Shown: positions 31,651 through 41,824 of the stretch, one piece after another
Layout of the letters: each line of letters starts with the position of its first letter
Position numbering within the stretch: position 1 is the stretch's first letter
Source of the DNA: Canna indica
Lineage: Eukaryota > Streptophyta > Magnoliopsida > Zingiberales > Cannaceae
Direction of reading: 5' to 3'
Assembly: GCA_034359265.1 (NCBI GenBank)
Contig: CP136898.1
Coordinates: 34,056,501-34,120,500 of the forward strand
Length of the DNA stretch: 64,000 bases
Program-made: the position numbers and the translations under genes
Notes under the pieces: model-generated
What the model was told of the DNA's origin: nothing
Database searches by the model: none
Seen by the model: only the letters and a program-made list of their open reading frames with translations

Positions 31651-32160
31651 TTCATTTCCGGACCATGATGAAGAGATATTTACCGGCGTTTTGTTTTGAT
31701 TCCATCAAACTCCTTCACCTCCCAAGGATGATAAGTAATATCAAAGGGGGGAAGATGACTGATTTCAAAGAGTTTGAGCCATCTGGTCTGTGTGTAGGCA
31801 TATCCATTCGGTTCAATTTGAATCGAACTAAACCGAATCGAACAACCTAAAAACTGAATAAATCCGAACCGAAATAATTCGATTCGGTTCGATTCCGTAT
31901 CTGAAAAAAATGAAATTCTAATAACTAGGACGAAAATGTAATGTATTAATCTATAATTCATTTGTACCAACTGAATTCTAAAAGTCAATATCAAATTTTT
32001 TCTTCAAGAAGTTTTCACTTTTGATTTTTGAATTTTGAAAAAATTTATTTTCATTTTGAACTCATTATTTCTAAGTTTTCATTTAGCTTTCAAATCTTCA
32101 TTTTCACGCTTTAATACAACATGACAAGTATCACTTGAAGATTTCAACAAATTAGACAGA
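31651..32160. other. Spacer with AACCGAA-type repeat
   Basis: At 31805-31900 a cluster of GGTTCGATT / AACCGAATCGAAC motifs in both orientations suggests a worn transposon end. No gene is seen in this stretch. Confidence 0.45.
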
Positions 32161-32167
32161 TGGGGAC

Positions 32168-32956
32168 ATCATTTTTTTCTCTTAAGAACGCTCTTTTGTG
32201 TCGCTAATTAACTCACCGACGCAATTTACAAGCATCTCAGATCATTGTGTCCCAAAAAACATTCGAAACGCAAAGGCACGATGTCAGTGATTTCTAGCAG
32301 AGGCGCATTTTAGTTGCGCCTCAAATGCAACTCGCGACGTTTTAATTAATGGCGTCGATGATTTTTGACGAAAACACTTTCTAATTGCGTTTAGGGGTGA
32401 AATTAAGCAGAGGAGCCGAGCCTGAGCTAGGCCTTGGCCCAGCTCTACTCAATTATATTTTACTCAGAGCCTGAGCCAAGCTGAGCCTTAACTTACTAGA
32501 ACCAATTAGGTTTACACATTTTATCTTTTGAGTTATGCATATACATGCATCCATATTTATAATCAAATAGACAAGTTCATTTTGAGAAATCTTTAATGTG
32601 GAACTATTGTTGCATCCCATATAACCAAATGGTAAGTTATTTTTGAGAAGTTTCCAATGTAGGACTATTGTTGCATCTCATATAATCAAATTGAGACGCT
32701 ATGGAAAAATACGTCCCTAATTGGGAAAATTAAGACGCCATGAAAAAAATGTGTTCCTAATTTTTGAGATGCTCAAAATAAAGCATCCTTAATTGGAAAA
32801 AAAAATGAGACGCTACGGTAAAATATGTCCATAATTATAGTTGAGAAAATGACACTTTTTAAAGCATCCCAAATAATGAGGGTTTTAAAAAATTCAGCAA
32901 CGTTAATAAAAGCGTCCCCATAATTGTGTCCTTAAAAGACTTTTTTCTTGTAGTGT
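32168..32956. mobile_element. Worn CACTA-like terminus and body
   Basis: The right end AAGACTTTTTTCTTGTAGTG is a good CACTACAAGAAAA terminus in reverse. Subterminal-like repeats of the GACGC / GCGTCC and AAAAATG type fill 32200-32940. The left end near 32168 (CATTTTTTTCTCTTAAG) is only partly complementary and no TSD could be shown. Confidence 0.5.
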
Positions 32957-33052
32957 AAGCCTAGAATTTTTATTTTTCATCTTTTTATTTTCTTTGTTTC
33001 TTTTCGTAAAAGTTATATAATTTATTACATTCCTCTATTAGTTCTTCATAAG

Positions 33053-33795
33053 TCACATCAAAATATTTAGACCTAGTAGAATCACTGCATCAAAATTTTG
33101 AACAAGACTAGAAGATGGTGAATATACCTCGTCCGGACAACCCATGAGGCAAAAGTTTGATGCAGCTTCATCATCATATCGAGAAGATGGTTCACTCGAT
33201 TTGGATGTGAATGGGAAAGCACATTTCTTCTTTTGGATTTCTTCTTCAAGAGAGGATAATTTTTTTTCTTGTGTCCCTTCTCTTGGCAAAGGAAGCACCA
33301 AAGTTTTCATTTCTGATTCTTGATTGTGTTTTTTGGCTAGAAATGCTATGGGTATCAAAAGAGACATTAGTAGTGGGTGATTGACCATCACCACCTTCAA
33401 TATATGTAATAATCTCATTAGTCTTAATATAATCATTTAATACATTCAAGGTAGCCCATATATCAAATGCGGATGGATAATGCATAACTTTTGCAAGTAT
33501 ATCATTTGAAAATGAGCAATATAAAAAATGTTTTATTTTAGCATTCAAATAGAATAATCTAACTTGCACTTGAGTCCAATCATTAATGTCAATGTTGGGT
33601 TCAACATATTCATTTATTAGCACCATATACTTTGTTTTTAAGGAATGCATACATCCTATTCTTCCAAACACCAAACTTGAACTCATCAAACCTAGGGGGT
33701 GTAGAGACCGAACACTCTAGTGCCATTATAGGATCCGAAAGTTTTTTGTAGAAGAGATTGTGAAATCTCAAGCTACGAACATGCATTGATACCAA
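33053..33795 (-). pseudogene. Ty1-copia gag and start of pol, frameshifted
   Basis: On the minus strand three overlapping frames give consecutive copia Gag blocks: PPRFDEFKFGVWKNRMYAFL, then WTQVQVRLFYLNAKIKHFLY and HYPSAFDIWATLNVLN, then the linker with NFCLMGCPDEVYSPSS, corresponding to the CFMA..DDEV stretch after the zinc knuckle. The knuckle itself is not recognisable (only CAFPF remains). At least two frameshifts break it. Its 5' end abuts the primer site next to the LTR at 33797. Confidence 0.8.
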
Positions 33796-33796
33796 A

Positions 33797-35340
33797 TGTG
33801 AGGTGAATGGCTAGCTATAATAGAGGGGAGGGGGGGAGGTGAACAGCGTGTTTAGCTTGAAAGTTTAGCTAAATTCAATTTTAACGATTCTTGAAAAAAC
33901 GTAGACAATCACAAGTTTAAATGACAAGCGAAAGCCATAATAAAGTAAACACAATCAAGAACAATACACATACAAGAGATAGTGGTTTGGTAGCACCACC
34001 TGCTCCACTACCTAAGCACCCCACTTAGAATTTTAACCTAATCTACTAGATTATATTATTTCCTACAAGAAGATATACAAGCTAAGGTATGACCCTCTCC
34101 TGGAGGTTTGCTCTCTTCATGAATGCATCTCCAACACCTTTCTCCCAATGACGACAATACTAATCCTAGTAAACCGAGTGGACTTATGCCTCAACACCAA
34201 GGTTACCACTCATTCTACACTACACAAGCAAACTTTAATTACAACAATAAAACACACAAAATACAAGTAAATGAGAGCAACACGAAAGCAATTACAAACT
34301 TAGCTCTCAACCAAGAAATCCTAGCTCCCCTCGGTGCCTTGATGATGAATAAATGCAAGCTCAAAGGAGATATCAAGGTGTCATTGCTTGAGGATCGAAG
34401 TAGTCCAGTCTGGTTCGGTGTCTCTTCTTGTCAGATGCAACTCGGGTGGCGAGGGGGGAGGCTGCAAAGTAATGACACTCTGATGCTCAAGTTATTATGT
34501 ATTCGAGGTGGAGGTAATGACATAGGAACTTATGTTACCTGAGGCATGTCTCATGTTTATATTTATTGCAGGTGGAGGTGATGACACTGCTCGACAATCT
34601 CTAGGGGATATTGCTCAAAATGGGTCGAGGCTGATCCCGGAGATAGCAAACTTGTAATGGTGTATCCCTCTTAACTAGGGAGAATGTAGATGTCCTTATA
34701 TGATCGAGTGGAGTCCTCGGGCAGAATCATTCGGTATGGCTCGAGTTGGGTTCAGATGTGCGGGCGCTGTTGGGCCTAATCCGACCAGGCCCAAAAGTAC
34801 TAGTCCAGTCCACAAGGTTTCTAGACTCAAACTAGGATTTCTTCAAAAAGATGGCTCGAGTGAGCTCAGAGATGATCAATTGATGGCTCAAGATATTCCA
34901 AGAATTTATAAGAACACTATCAAGAATTTTATATAGACATATATGAAAAAGGGGGTCAGGTTCAACGGATTGAAATGACTAGAAAAAGAGCTATTGGGAT
35001 GTTTGGTCGATTGTCGATAATTAAGTTCAGGTCTTTTTTTTCTTCTAGTTTATGGTTTCTCAAGTTTTGAGTCTCGATTTTGGGTTTTGGGGGTTCATTT
35101 TCATCATTGAGAGGATATACATTCATTCTAGATCCCCTAAGACATAAACCTATATCTTCTCCGACTTCTGAGCGCATTGACCAACGTCCTTCAAAATTTT
35201 TGATTTCATGCCAATCTTCCAATCGCGAATGCCACACTACTCGACTTGGAACCTCAGGTTATTTCTCAATGAAATGTTAGTTCCAAGTTTGTTATAATTA
35301 AACCGAGATTAAGACCAAGGTTGGCAATCATATGCCAACA
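33797..35340 (-). mobile_element. 5' LTR of a copia element, with an inserted repeat
   Basis: On the minus strand it runs from TGTTGGCATATG (35340) to TTCACCTCACA (33797), directly followed by TTTGGTATCAATGC, a primer-binding site for initiator tRNA-Met. It shares GTGGTTTGG, CTCCACTACCTAAGCACC and CCACTTAG with the LTR family at 2326 and 9242 but lacks the GGTCGACC cluster. A piece at about 34390-34830 is foreign and matches 35830-36300. The element inserted into an older LINE (35345 onward). Confidence 0.8.
34390..34830 (+). repeat. Direct repeat, copy A of an LTR-like fragment
   Basis: Shares GGTTCGG(C/T)GTCTCT, AATGGGTCGAGG(C/T), ATCCCGGAGAT and GAGTCC(T)CGGGCAGA blocks in the same order with 35830-36300. 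It probably derives from an LTR whose ends are no longer clear. Confidence 0.65.
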
Positions 35341-35344
35341 TAGA

Positions 35345-35720
35345 CATATTGGGAGAAGATGTTTTGATGAGTTTCATCCTTGTTACCATAGAGAATGCAC
35401 TTTGGGTCAACCGATGGGTTTCATTCATTACTGAGATGGTGGTAGGGCAGGTTTTGTTTCAAATAAAAGAGAATGCTTTGTTGCACACTCCCCTGTAGTT
35501 GAGAAGCCTGTAAAGAGAGATAGTCGTGAAACGACCATGAGTCGTCCTCTTCTAAACATTCTGTCATTACTATAGTTGTGGAGAAAAGGGTCCAAATCCT
35601 TGAGAAGCTGCTGAACTGAAGCGAGTGGAACATAGCTTGTGAAGTGAAGGTCACACCCTTAGATATCGCTTGATGGGCTGATAGCTTTTGCATTTGCAAT
35701 TGTTGCCAATTGATTTGCAG
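35345..35720 (-). pseudogene. LINE C-terminal (zinc-knuckle) fragment
   Basis: On the minus strand the end of the frame reads DPKCILYGNKDETHQNIFSQ, matching the zf-RVT block (CxxCG..ET..HLF..C) that follows the reverse transcriptase in L1-type LINEs. It is cut by the copia LTR at 35340 and lacks the RT domain. Confidence 0.6.
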
Positions 35721-36826
35721 CCATTGCAAATTATAATTTGTTATTAATTAAAAAAAAATTAAAAATTAAAATATAAACGTAAAATCAATATATATCAAAT
35801 TTTTATTTATTTCAAATGCAAATGTTCCTACTTGAGAGTTGGGGCTTTCCGGTCCGGTTCGGCGTCTCTCATTATTTGGTTCGACGACGGCGGGGAGGCG
35901 GGAGGGTGACGCTCAAGTCAGTGGGACTCCAAGGTGGAGGTAATGCAAATTGAAAATTAGGATTACTTGAGGAGCATCGTGTCCATATTTATTGTAGGTA
36001 AGGATGATGACGTTGCCCGAAAATCTCGTGATGGGGTTGCCCAGAATGGGTCGAGGTCAATCCCGGAGATGGCGAGTTCATAATAGTGTATCTCCTTTGA
36101 TAAGGTAGGATGTGGTATCCTTGTATAGTCAGGGGAGTCCTTGGGCAGAGCCGCTCAGTTTGGCTCGGGTCTGATCTAGGAGTGTAGTTTGGCCAGAGCC
36201 CTTTGGATGGAGCCATTTGATTAGGCCCGGAATGAATGATGGGGCGCTGCTAGGTCTGATTCGACCGGTCCCAATAATCTTAATCGAGTCCACAGCCTCC
36301 AAGCTCGGTCGGAGTCTGTAAGACTTCGTGTCGAGCTCTGAGTGAGGTCGGGCTTCATTGCTTTAGTTTGTAAGATATGAATCAATGTTGTCATAACTAT
36401 TTGTTTAATAAAACCATTAGTTTAACAACCAACAATCATCGGTTCAAATGTTAATCGAGACCTTACCTTATAGAGACCATAAAGATCAAATGAGTAACAC
36501 TTGGAAATATTAAAGAGGACCTCACCTCTAAAAATTAATCTAGCAATAAAATAATTAACGATGATTAAAAGATCTCAGAAACAACAAGAGAATCATCATT
36601 AATAATGTAGACCAAGAGTCATCATCTCTGTAGGAAACAAAAAGTCCTCTTTTTGCGCTGCATCCTTGTCATGAAATCCATAGGTTGCTGGAGCAGTTGA
36701 AATTATCTTCACACAGTTGAAACTGTCTCCACACAGTTGAAACTGTCCTCAATGCAACCAGAACTTCTCCTAGTTGTCAAAGAATTAACCTGAAGTACTT
36801 TTGCCAAATATAGCCAATCTCATAAA
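35721..36826. repeat. LTR-like fragment copy B and old retroelement sequence
   Basis: 35830-36300 is the second copy of the repeat described at 34390. 36370-36826 has no clear coding content until the copia pol remnant. No gene is seen. Confidence 0.5.
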
Positions 36827-37560
36827 GTGCCAACACTAACATTGCCACTATTAGAGGAGGATATGAAATATATGAATAGAGTTCCTTACTCCAATGCAGT
36901 TGGCAACCTTATGTATGCAATGGTATGTACTCGTCCAAATATATCTCATGTTATCAGTGTCGTTAGTAGAAATGTCTTGTCCTGGAAAATGTCACTATCA
37001 AGCAGTTAAGAGGATTTTGAGATACTTAAAGGGTACATCTGATGTTTGTTTGGATTTTGGTAGAAGCTCGATGAGTTTGGTTGGCTATGGTGACTTAGAT
37101 TTTGCAGGAGATTTGGTAGAAGGTGATCTCTCACAGGTTACTTGTTTGATCACTATTGGTGATTGTGCCATTAGTTGGAAAGCAACTTTACAAGCTATAG
37201 TGGCACTATCTACCACAGAGGCAGAGTTCATGGTGGTCACTGAAGCTATGAAGGAGGCTATTTGGTTGAGATATCTACTTGGAGAACTTCTCATGGAGAA
37301 GGAGACAACTATCATCTACTGTGATAGTCAGAGTGCCATACATCTCACTAAGGATCAGATGCATCATGAGAGGACGAAGCATATTGATGTGAGATATTAC
37401 TTTGTTTGTGATGTTGTAGCTTAGGGGGATGTTCAGGTTCAGAAGAATCCAGCAGATATGATGACGAAGAGCCTACCCATAGACAAGTTCGAGCCTTGCT
37501 TGGGCCTTGTTGGTATTCTACGAAGAACGAGCTAGGCCCACAAGTGCTATTTGGCAAAGG
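36827..37560 (+). pseudogene. Ty1-copia pol, RT end and RNase H
   Basis: The first frame (36827-36965) gives the end of the reverse transcriptase region, YSNAVGNLMYAMVCTRPNIS. After a frameshift the RNase H follows: KCHYQAVKRILRYLKGTSD, then GYGDLDFAGD, SWKATLQAIVALSTTEAEF and YCDSQSAIHLTKDQMHHERT, with TKHIDVRYYF. The catalytic acidic positions of RNase H (D in GYGD, E in TTEAE, D in CDSQ) are visible. A TAG at 37422-37424 interrupts the usual end, which continues GDVQVQKNPADMMTKSLP. Upstream pol (protease, integrase) is absent. Confidence 0.88.
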
Positions 37561-38087
37561 AGGACATGAGGAGCTATAGGAAATTCAAGCCAAGGTGGAC
37601 AATTGTTAGACGTGTCTTGAATTTGTAATATGAGCCTGAAATAGAGGCCCGTTAGGGGCTAGGTTTTAGGGTTATTATGTATTTATAGAGTAAGAGAGAA
37701 AATTAAGAGAATAGTGAGACATTCTGTATTTTTGGGGCTAGGGTTTCCTCTCTTTATACTTGTGAATTGGCGAACGAAAAATACCTAAATATAACATGTA
37801 CTTTGACCTTTGTCCCAATTGTGGCATGTACTTTCATTTGTCTTATTTGTGTATATGTACTAACACATTTATTTCAATTGTGGCATGCCATTAAATTTCC
37901 GTTAGGCGCCCCATTAAACTGATGACGTGACATGCTGAGCTGTATAAAAAATATTTTTTTAATATTATAATTTTACAACTAAAAAAGTGGGTCCACTCGT
38001 CTCTCTCTAATAATTTTTTTATATTATAATATTATAACTTTTTTTTGTCCACTCATCTCTCTCCTGACACCGACGCCCTTCATTAGC

Positions 38088-38204
38088 GGCCCCGCAGGTG
38101 CATGCGCAGGGTCTCCTTGACCACGGCCTGATGGTATGGTATCCACACCGGCATTCGGCTAACGTCCTGCGCCAACAACGTCGTCAATCTCGCGTCAGAT
38201 CTTA
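38088..38204 (-). pseudogene. CYP78A fragment, K-helix region, left arm
   Basis: On the minus strand: CGCGAGATTGACGACG encodes REIDDVVGAGR, then after a one-base shift HQAVVKETLRMHL, the ExxR (ETLR) K-helix of P450s. It continues the I-helix fragment at 46965-47045, from which it was separated by the CACTA insertion at 38205. The matching copy in the right arm is at 48270-48400 in the opposite orientation. Confidence 0.85.
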
Positions 38205-38729
38205 CACTACAAGAAAATTTGGATTTATCAACAACAACTTCCGACGAGAAGATGTTGTCGAAAATTTTCGTTATATTTCTGACGACCCATAGCGTCGGAA
38301 AAAGTTACCGACAAAACTTTTTGACCAAAATGTGTCAAAAAATTATCATATTATTATCGATGAATTTTTGTCGAAAATTTGATCGAAAATAATTTTTGAC
38401 AGACTTTGTACTCGCAAGTTCGTCGACCACAATGACATGAACTTATCGACCACAATTTCTGACAAAAATCCATCGTCGAAAATTTTTGTTAAAGTTCCAA
38501 CGACTTTAGGCATCGAAAAGAATTACCGACATAAATTTTCGACCAAATTGAGTCGGAAAATTGTAAATAAAGATTAAAAAGTTATCGACAAATTTTCATC
38601 CAAATTTTGGTCGATAATATGAAATTTTTATTTTATATATGAAAACTCATATATCTAATAATTTAAATTAAATTTATAATTAATGACACTCAATATATTC
38701 ATCACCTTCCATAACTTTTCATATTCCAG

Positions 38730-39372
38730 GCCAAGGTTTAAAATATCGATACCGATCATCATCTCGATTGATGACCGATACCGGTACCGTACCGACACAC
38801 GGTATGGTCCGGTACGAAAATGCATACCGGACAGGTTTTTTTTTTTTTGTTAACAATAACTCTAATAACACATAATTAATCAAAAAGTACTTAAATTTAA
38901 GATTCAAATATCAAATACATGAATACAATGTTTAAAAGTCGTTTGGTGTTGTATTAGAATTTTTCATAAATACAAGAGAATCATTACATTGGAGTTTATA
39001 TAGGGCGACACAAGTCCACAACCCAAATGGTCCAAAAAATTTCCGGGGGTTCCACCCCCATACAAGAGAATCATTACATTGCACCTGCCAGGGGTGTGGG
39101 GGCGGAGCCCCCGGAGATTTTTTGGACACTTTGAGTTGTGGACTTATGTTGCCCTATATAAACTCCAATGTAATTCTCTTGTATCTATGAAAAACTCTAA
39201 TACAGTACCAAACAGTACTCAAGTGCCCAACCAACGACTATAGCCATCATACCGCCCGGTATGACCAAGATACTCGGTATTTCTCCCATACCGGATATCT
39301 CGTATACCGAAAAGTCAAAATACCGGTAAATATCGAGAATACGGCCCGGTACTGGACGAATCTTAAAACTCC
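38730..39372. mobile_element. Foldback-type repeat with a near-perfect palindrome
   Basis: Outer parts are rich in TACCGG / CCGGTA motifs in both orientations and end in similar AAGGTTTAAAAT and ATCTTAAAACT blocks. The centre is a palindrome: about 38968-39058 (GAGTTTATATAGGGCGACAC, CCACAACCCAAA, TCCGGGGGTTCC) pairs with 39097-39182. The loop (39061-39096) repeats the arm's outer CAAGAGAATCATTACATTG. It lies inside the left half of the large CACTA. Confidence 0.75.
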
Positions 39373-39399
39373 AGGCTTTATTCCCTCTATTCCATACAC

Positions 39400-39680
39400 G
39401 CACACCTTTTCTTCCCTCTCCTCACCGCGCGCATTCCCTCTGCTCCTCACCACGCCTCTTCTTCGCCCTCCTCACCGCGCTCTTCTTTGCCCTCCTCCCT
39501 CCTCACCGTGCCTCTTCTTCGCCCTCCTCACCGCGCCTCTTCTTCGCCCTCCTCCCTCTTCACCGCGCACACCTTTTCTTCCCTCTCCTCACCGTGCTCA
39601 TTCCCTCTGCTCCTCACCACTCCTCTTCTTCGCCCTCCTCACCGCACCTCTTCTTCGCCCTCCTCACCGCGAAGAAGCCC
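39400..39680 (+). repeat. CTCCTCACCGCG minisatellite
   Basis: Imperfect tandem copies of CTTCTTCGCCCTCCTCACCGCG and CTCCTCACCACTCC, pyrimidine-rich, with a variable period. Open frames across it encode only Ser/Pro/Leu repeats and reflect the composition rather than a gene. Confidence 0.75.
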
Positions 39681-39859
39681 GCTGCCGCCGTTGGTGTTCT
39701 GAAACAAAGTGGTTGCGCCTTCCTCGACGGCGAGCTTGCCGGCGGAGTCCCGGTCTACTGGTTGCGCCTTCCTCGACGACGGTCTGCTAGTGCAAATACT
39801 TCGGCAACGGCTGCTCCTTCTATCCGGTATGCATATATAATTCATAGAATTTAATGAAA

Positions 39860-41600
39860 TTATTATATATGATTGTTTTAGTTTTAAACTATTCTCTTGA
39901 TTGAAACCCTACGAATTAGGTTCAAACAATTCTAACATTCTTAATCAAATTATCCCTAGCTTATTCTAATTCTGGTGCCGTTCTTGTGAAACTTAACTCC
40001 ACAATAGGCTCATTAAGAATCCTAGTATTAATTGACAGTCAATAAGTCAAATTTACTTTAGCTCCCCAATTAGTCCCAAACCACAGGTTTATATATTTTA
40101 GTAAAGTACCAGTTTCACCAAGATGTCCAACATATCCAGCAATTCTGTACCATGGAGTATAGTGAGTTGTATTGTTTCATATAAAAGAAAAGAAGATAAA
40201 ATGTAGCATTTGAAGCAAGAAGTCCTTCATCAAGACATTATATAATGTCCATGATTGGTGGCATTCTATATTAACAATGGGAAAGCACATCAGCAAGGCT
40301 TATGCAATCTTATAGATTTGTTAACTGAAACAAGTGTTTTCACATATTAATTTGCAATTTAATTGCATGGATAAAATAAGACTGGATAATGTTTGATCAT
40401 AAAAATGCTAAAAAAGTAAAACCATTTACATGCTAAAAGTAAGAGTGAACTAGCTATCTCGGTGGCAAGTGGGAAGCTTCTAGTTCAGCTTGGAAAGGCT
40501 GAGAACTAGGATTTACTGGTACACTCTGCAGCCTATGCCTAGGTGGATCTCGTTTCTTGTACATATATTACCTTTCCTTTTTGTTTTTTCTCCGCTCCCC
40601 TTGGCACTGGTACCATTCACCACTTCGGAAATGAATACAAAGCTCTAACAACCAAAGTTGGATGAACTAAAGCTCACTACAAAATAAGATGTTTCCTTAT
40701 TTTTCAGAAATTCGAACCATAGAACCTCAATTGAACTCAGTAGAGGTAAGTAGCCATGGTGAAAACTAATAATATGTTATAGATAAAAGACATTGTCTAA
40801 AATAATACCGTTGCTCCACCCAACTGCAATCAGAATCAATGCACTCAGCTCCTGTAGAAGTTGGTGAAGTAAAATTTATAACCTGAAATAAACCACAAGA
40901 AAAAGCTCAAAACTATGCCAAATAATGTTTTTTTTTAAATAGTTTGACCTTAATTTCTGGTTTTTGCTAAGATAAGAATATGATAACATTATCTAGAGGA
41001 AAAAAATATTGTCTTTTTACCCACCTAAATTTTCCCAAGAATTTTAAAAGGGATTCTGATAATGAAAGATTTAACTTTATCCAACTTATAGGGAAGATTT
41101 TTTTTTTTTTGAAACAGCAGCTTGTATTAATTCAGGAGAGATGAATGAATACAACTGGGAGTGTAGGAGAGAGCAAGAATAAAACAGAGAAGAACTCGTA
41201 GCTGGTTGTTATGATGATAGAAATTCATTCTTCATGTCTTCCCTTATCCACCCTCTCCTTGAAATGATTTGAGGAAATGTTACGGTGCTACTTTTATGGG
41301 GAAATTAGAAAGTAGTTAAGAACTATGAATGTTATTTTTAAATTGAGGTATATATTTCCTTATGGTCCCATCTACTTTAAATTGCTTCAAGAAAATAAGT
41401 TACCGAGCATTACTTTTCTTCCAATTCTGCATTTCATTTTGGTCTTCTAGTTCAGCATCACAATTTCATATAAATTAAGATTGTACTTTCAAGTTTCAAG
41501 CATGGGCTTAGGCCTTGTATTTGGTTTTTGAACTCTTAGATATGAGAAAACTCATCATGGATTCATTTTCTTTTAGCAATAGCCGATAATTATCTTCTTT
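39860..41600. other. CACTA interior, intron-like, with exon-like islands
   Basis: Mostly AT-rich. 40708-40745 looks like a small exon on plus (TTTTTCAG before, GAG/GTAAGT after). On the minus strand 40804-40846 follows TTCTACAG and precedes GTATTA. I cannot match either to a known protein. 41098-41200 is a truncated LINE 3' end on the minus strand (T run then GCAGCTTGTATTAATTCAGG). Confidence 0.4.
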
Positions 41601-41625
41601 GAATTTTTTTATGTTGTAAATACAG

Positions 41626-41820
41626 ATGGAAATTCCAGAACATAGATTATGGATGTATAACCAGAATAATCCTGGTCGTAGGGGCATCAGACAAGAATTC
41701 ATTGATGGGGTTGACACTTTTATAGAACATGCTCGTGGATTGACACAGTATGAGAGAGAGGGAACCATTCGATGTCCAAAGCAAGTGGTCGAGTTGAAAT
41801 TGAAGATTCATTGGAAGTAG
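41626..41820 (+). pseudogene. CACTA transposase-associated exon (large CACTA)
   Basis: After TAAATACAG the frame starts MEIPEHRLWMYNQNN and continues IRQEFIDGVDTFIEHARG, then GTIRCPKQ, the transposase-associated domain (PF13963) with its WMY and IRCP landmarks. The second Cys of the usual IRCPCxxC is missing (IRCPKQ). The frame stops at 41820. The following 42134-42450 piece (MSADPPRRPPYPQQ) is Pro-rich and unassigned. Confidence 0.65.
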
Positions 41821-41824
41821 CATA

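Noticed and set aside
34700..34936. 78-codon plus-strand frame
   Set aside because: It lies in a repeated LTR-like fragment, and the second copy (35830-36300) does not keep the frame.
39487..39702. Ser/Pro/Leu-rich open frame
   Set aside because: It only translates the CTCCTCACCGCG minisatellite; composition explains it fully.
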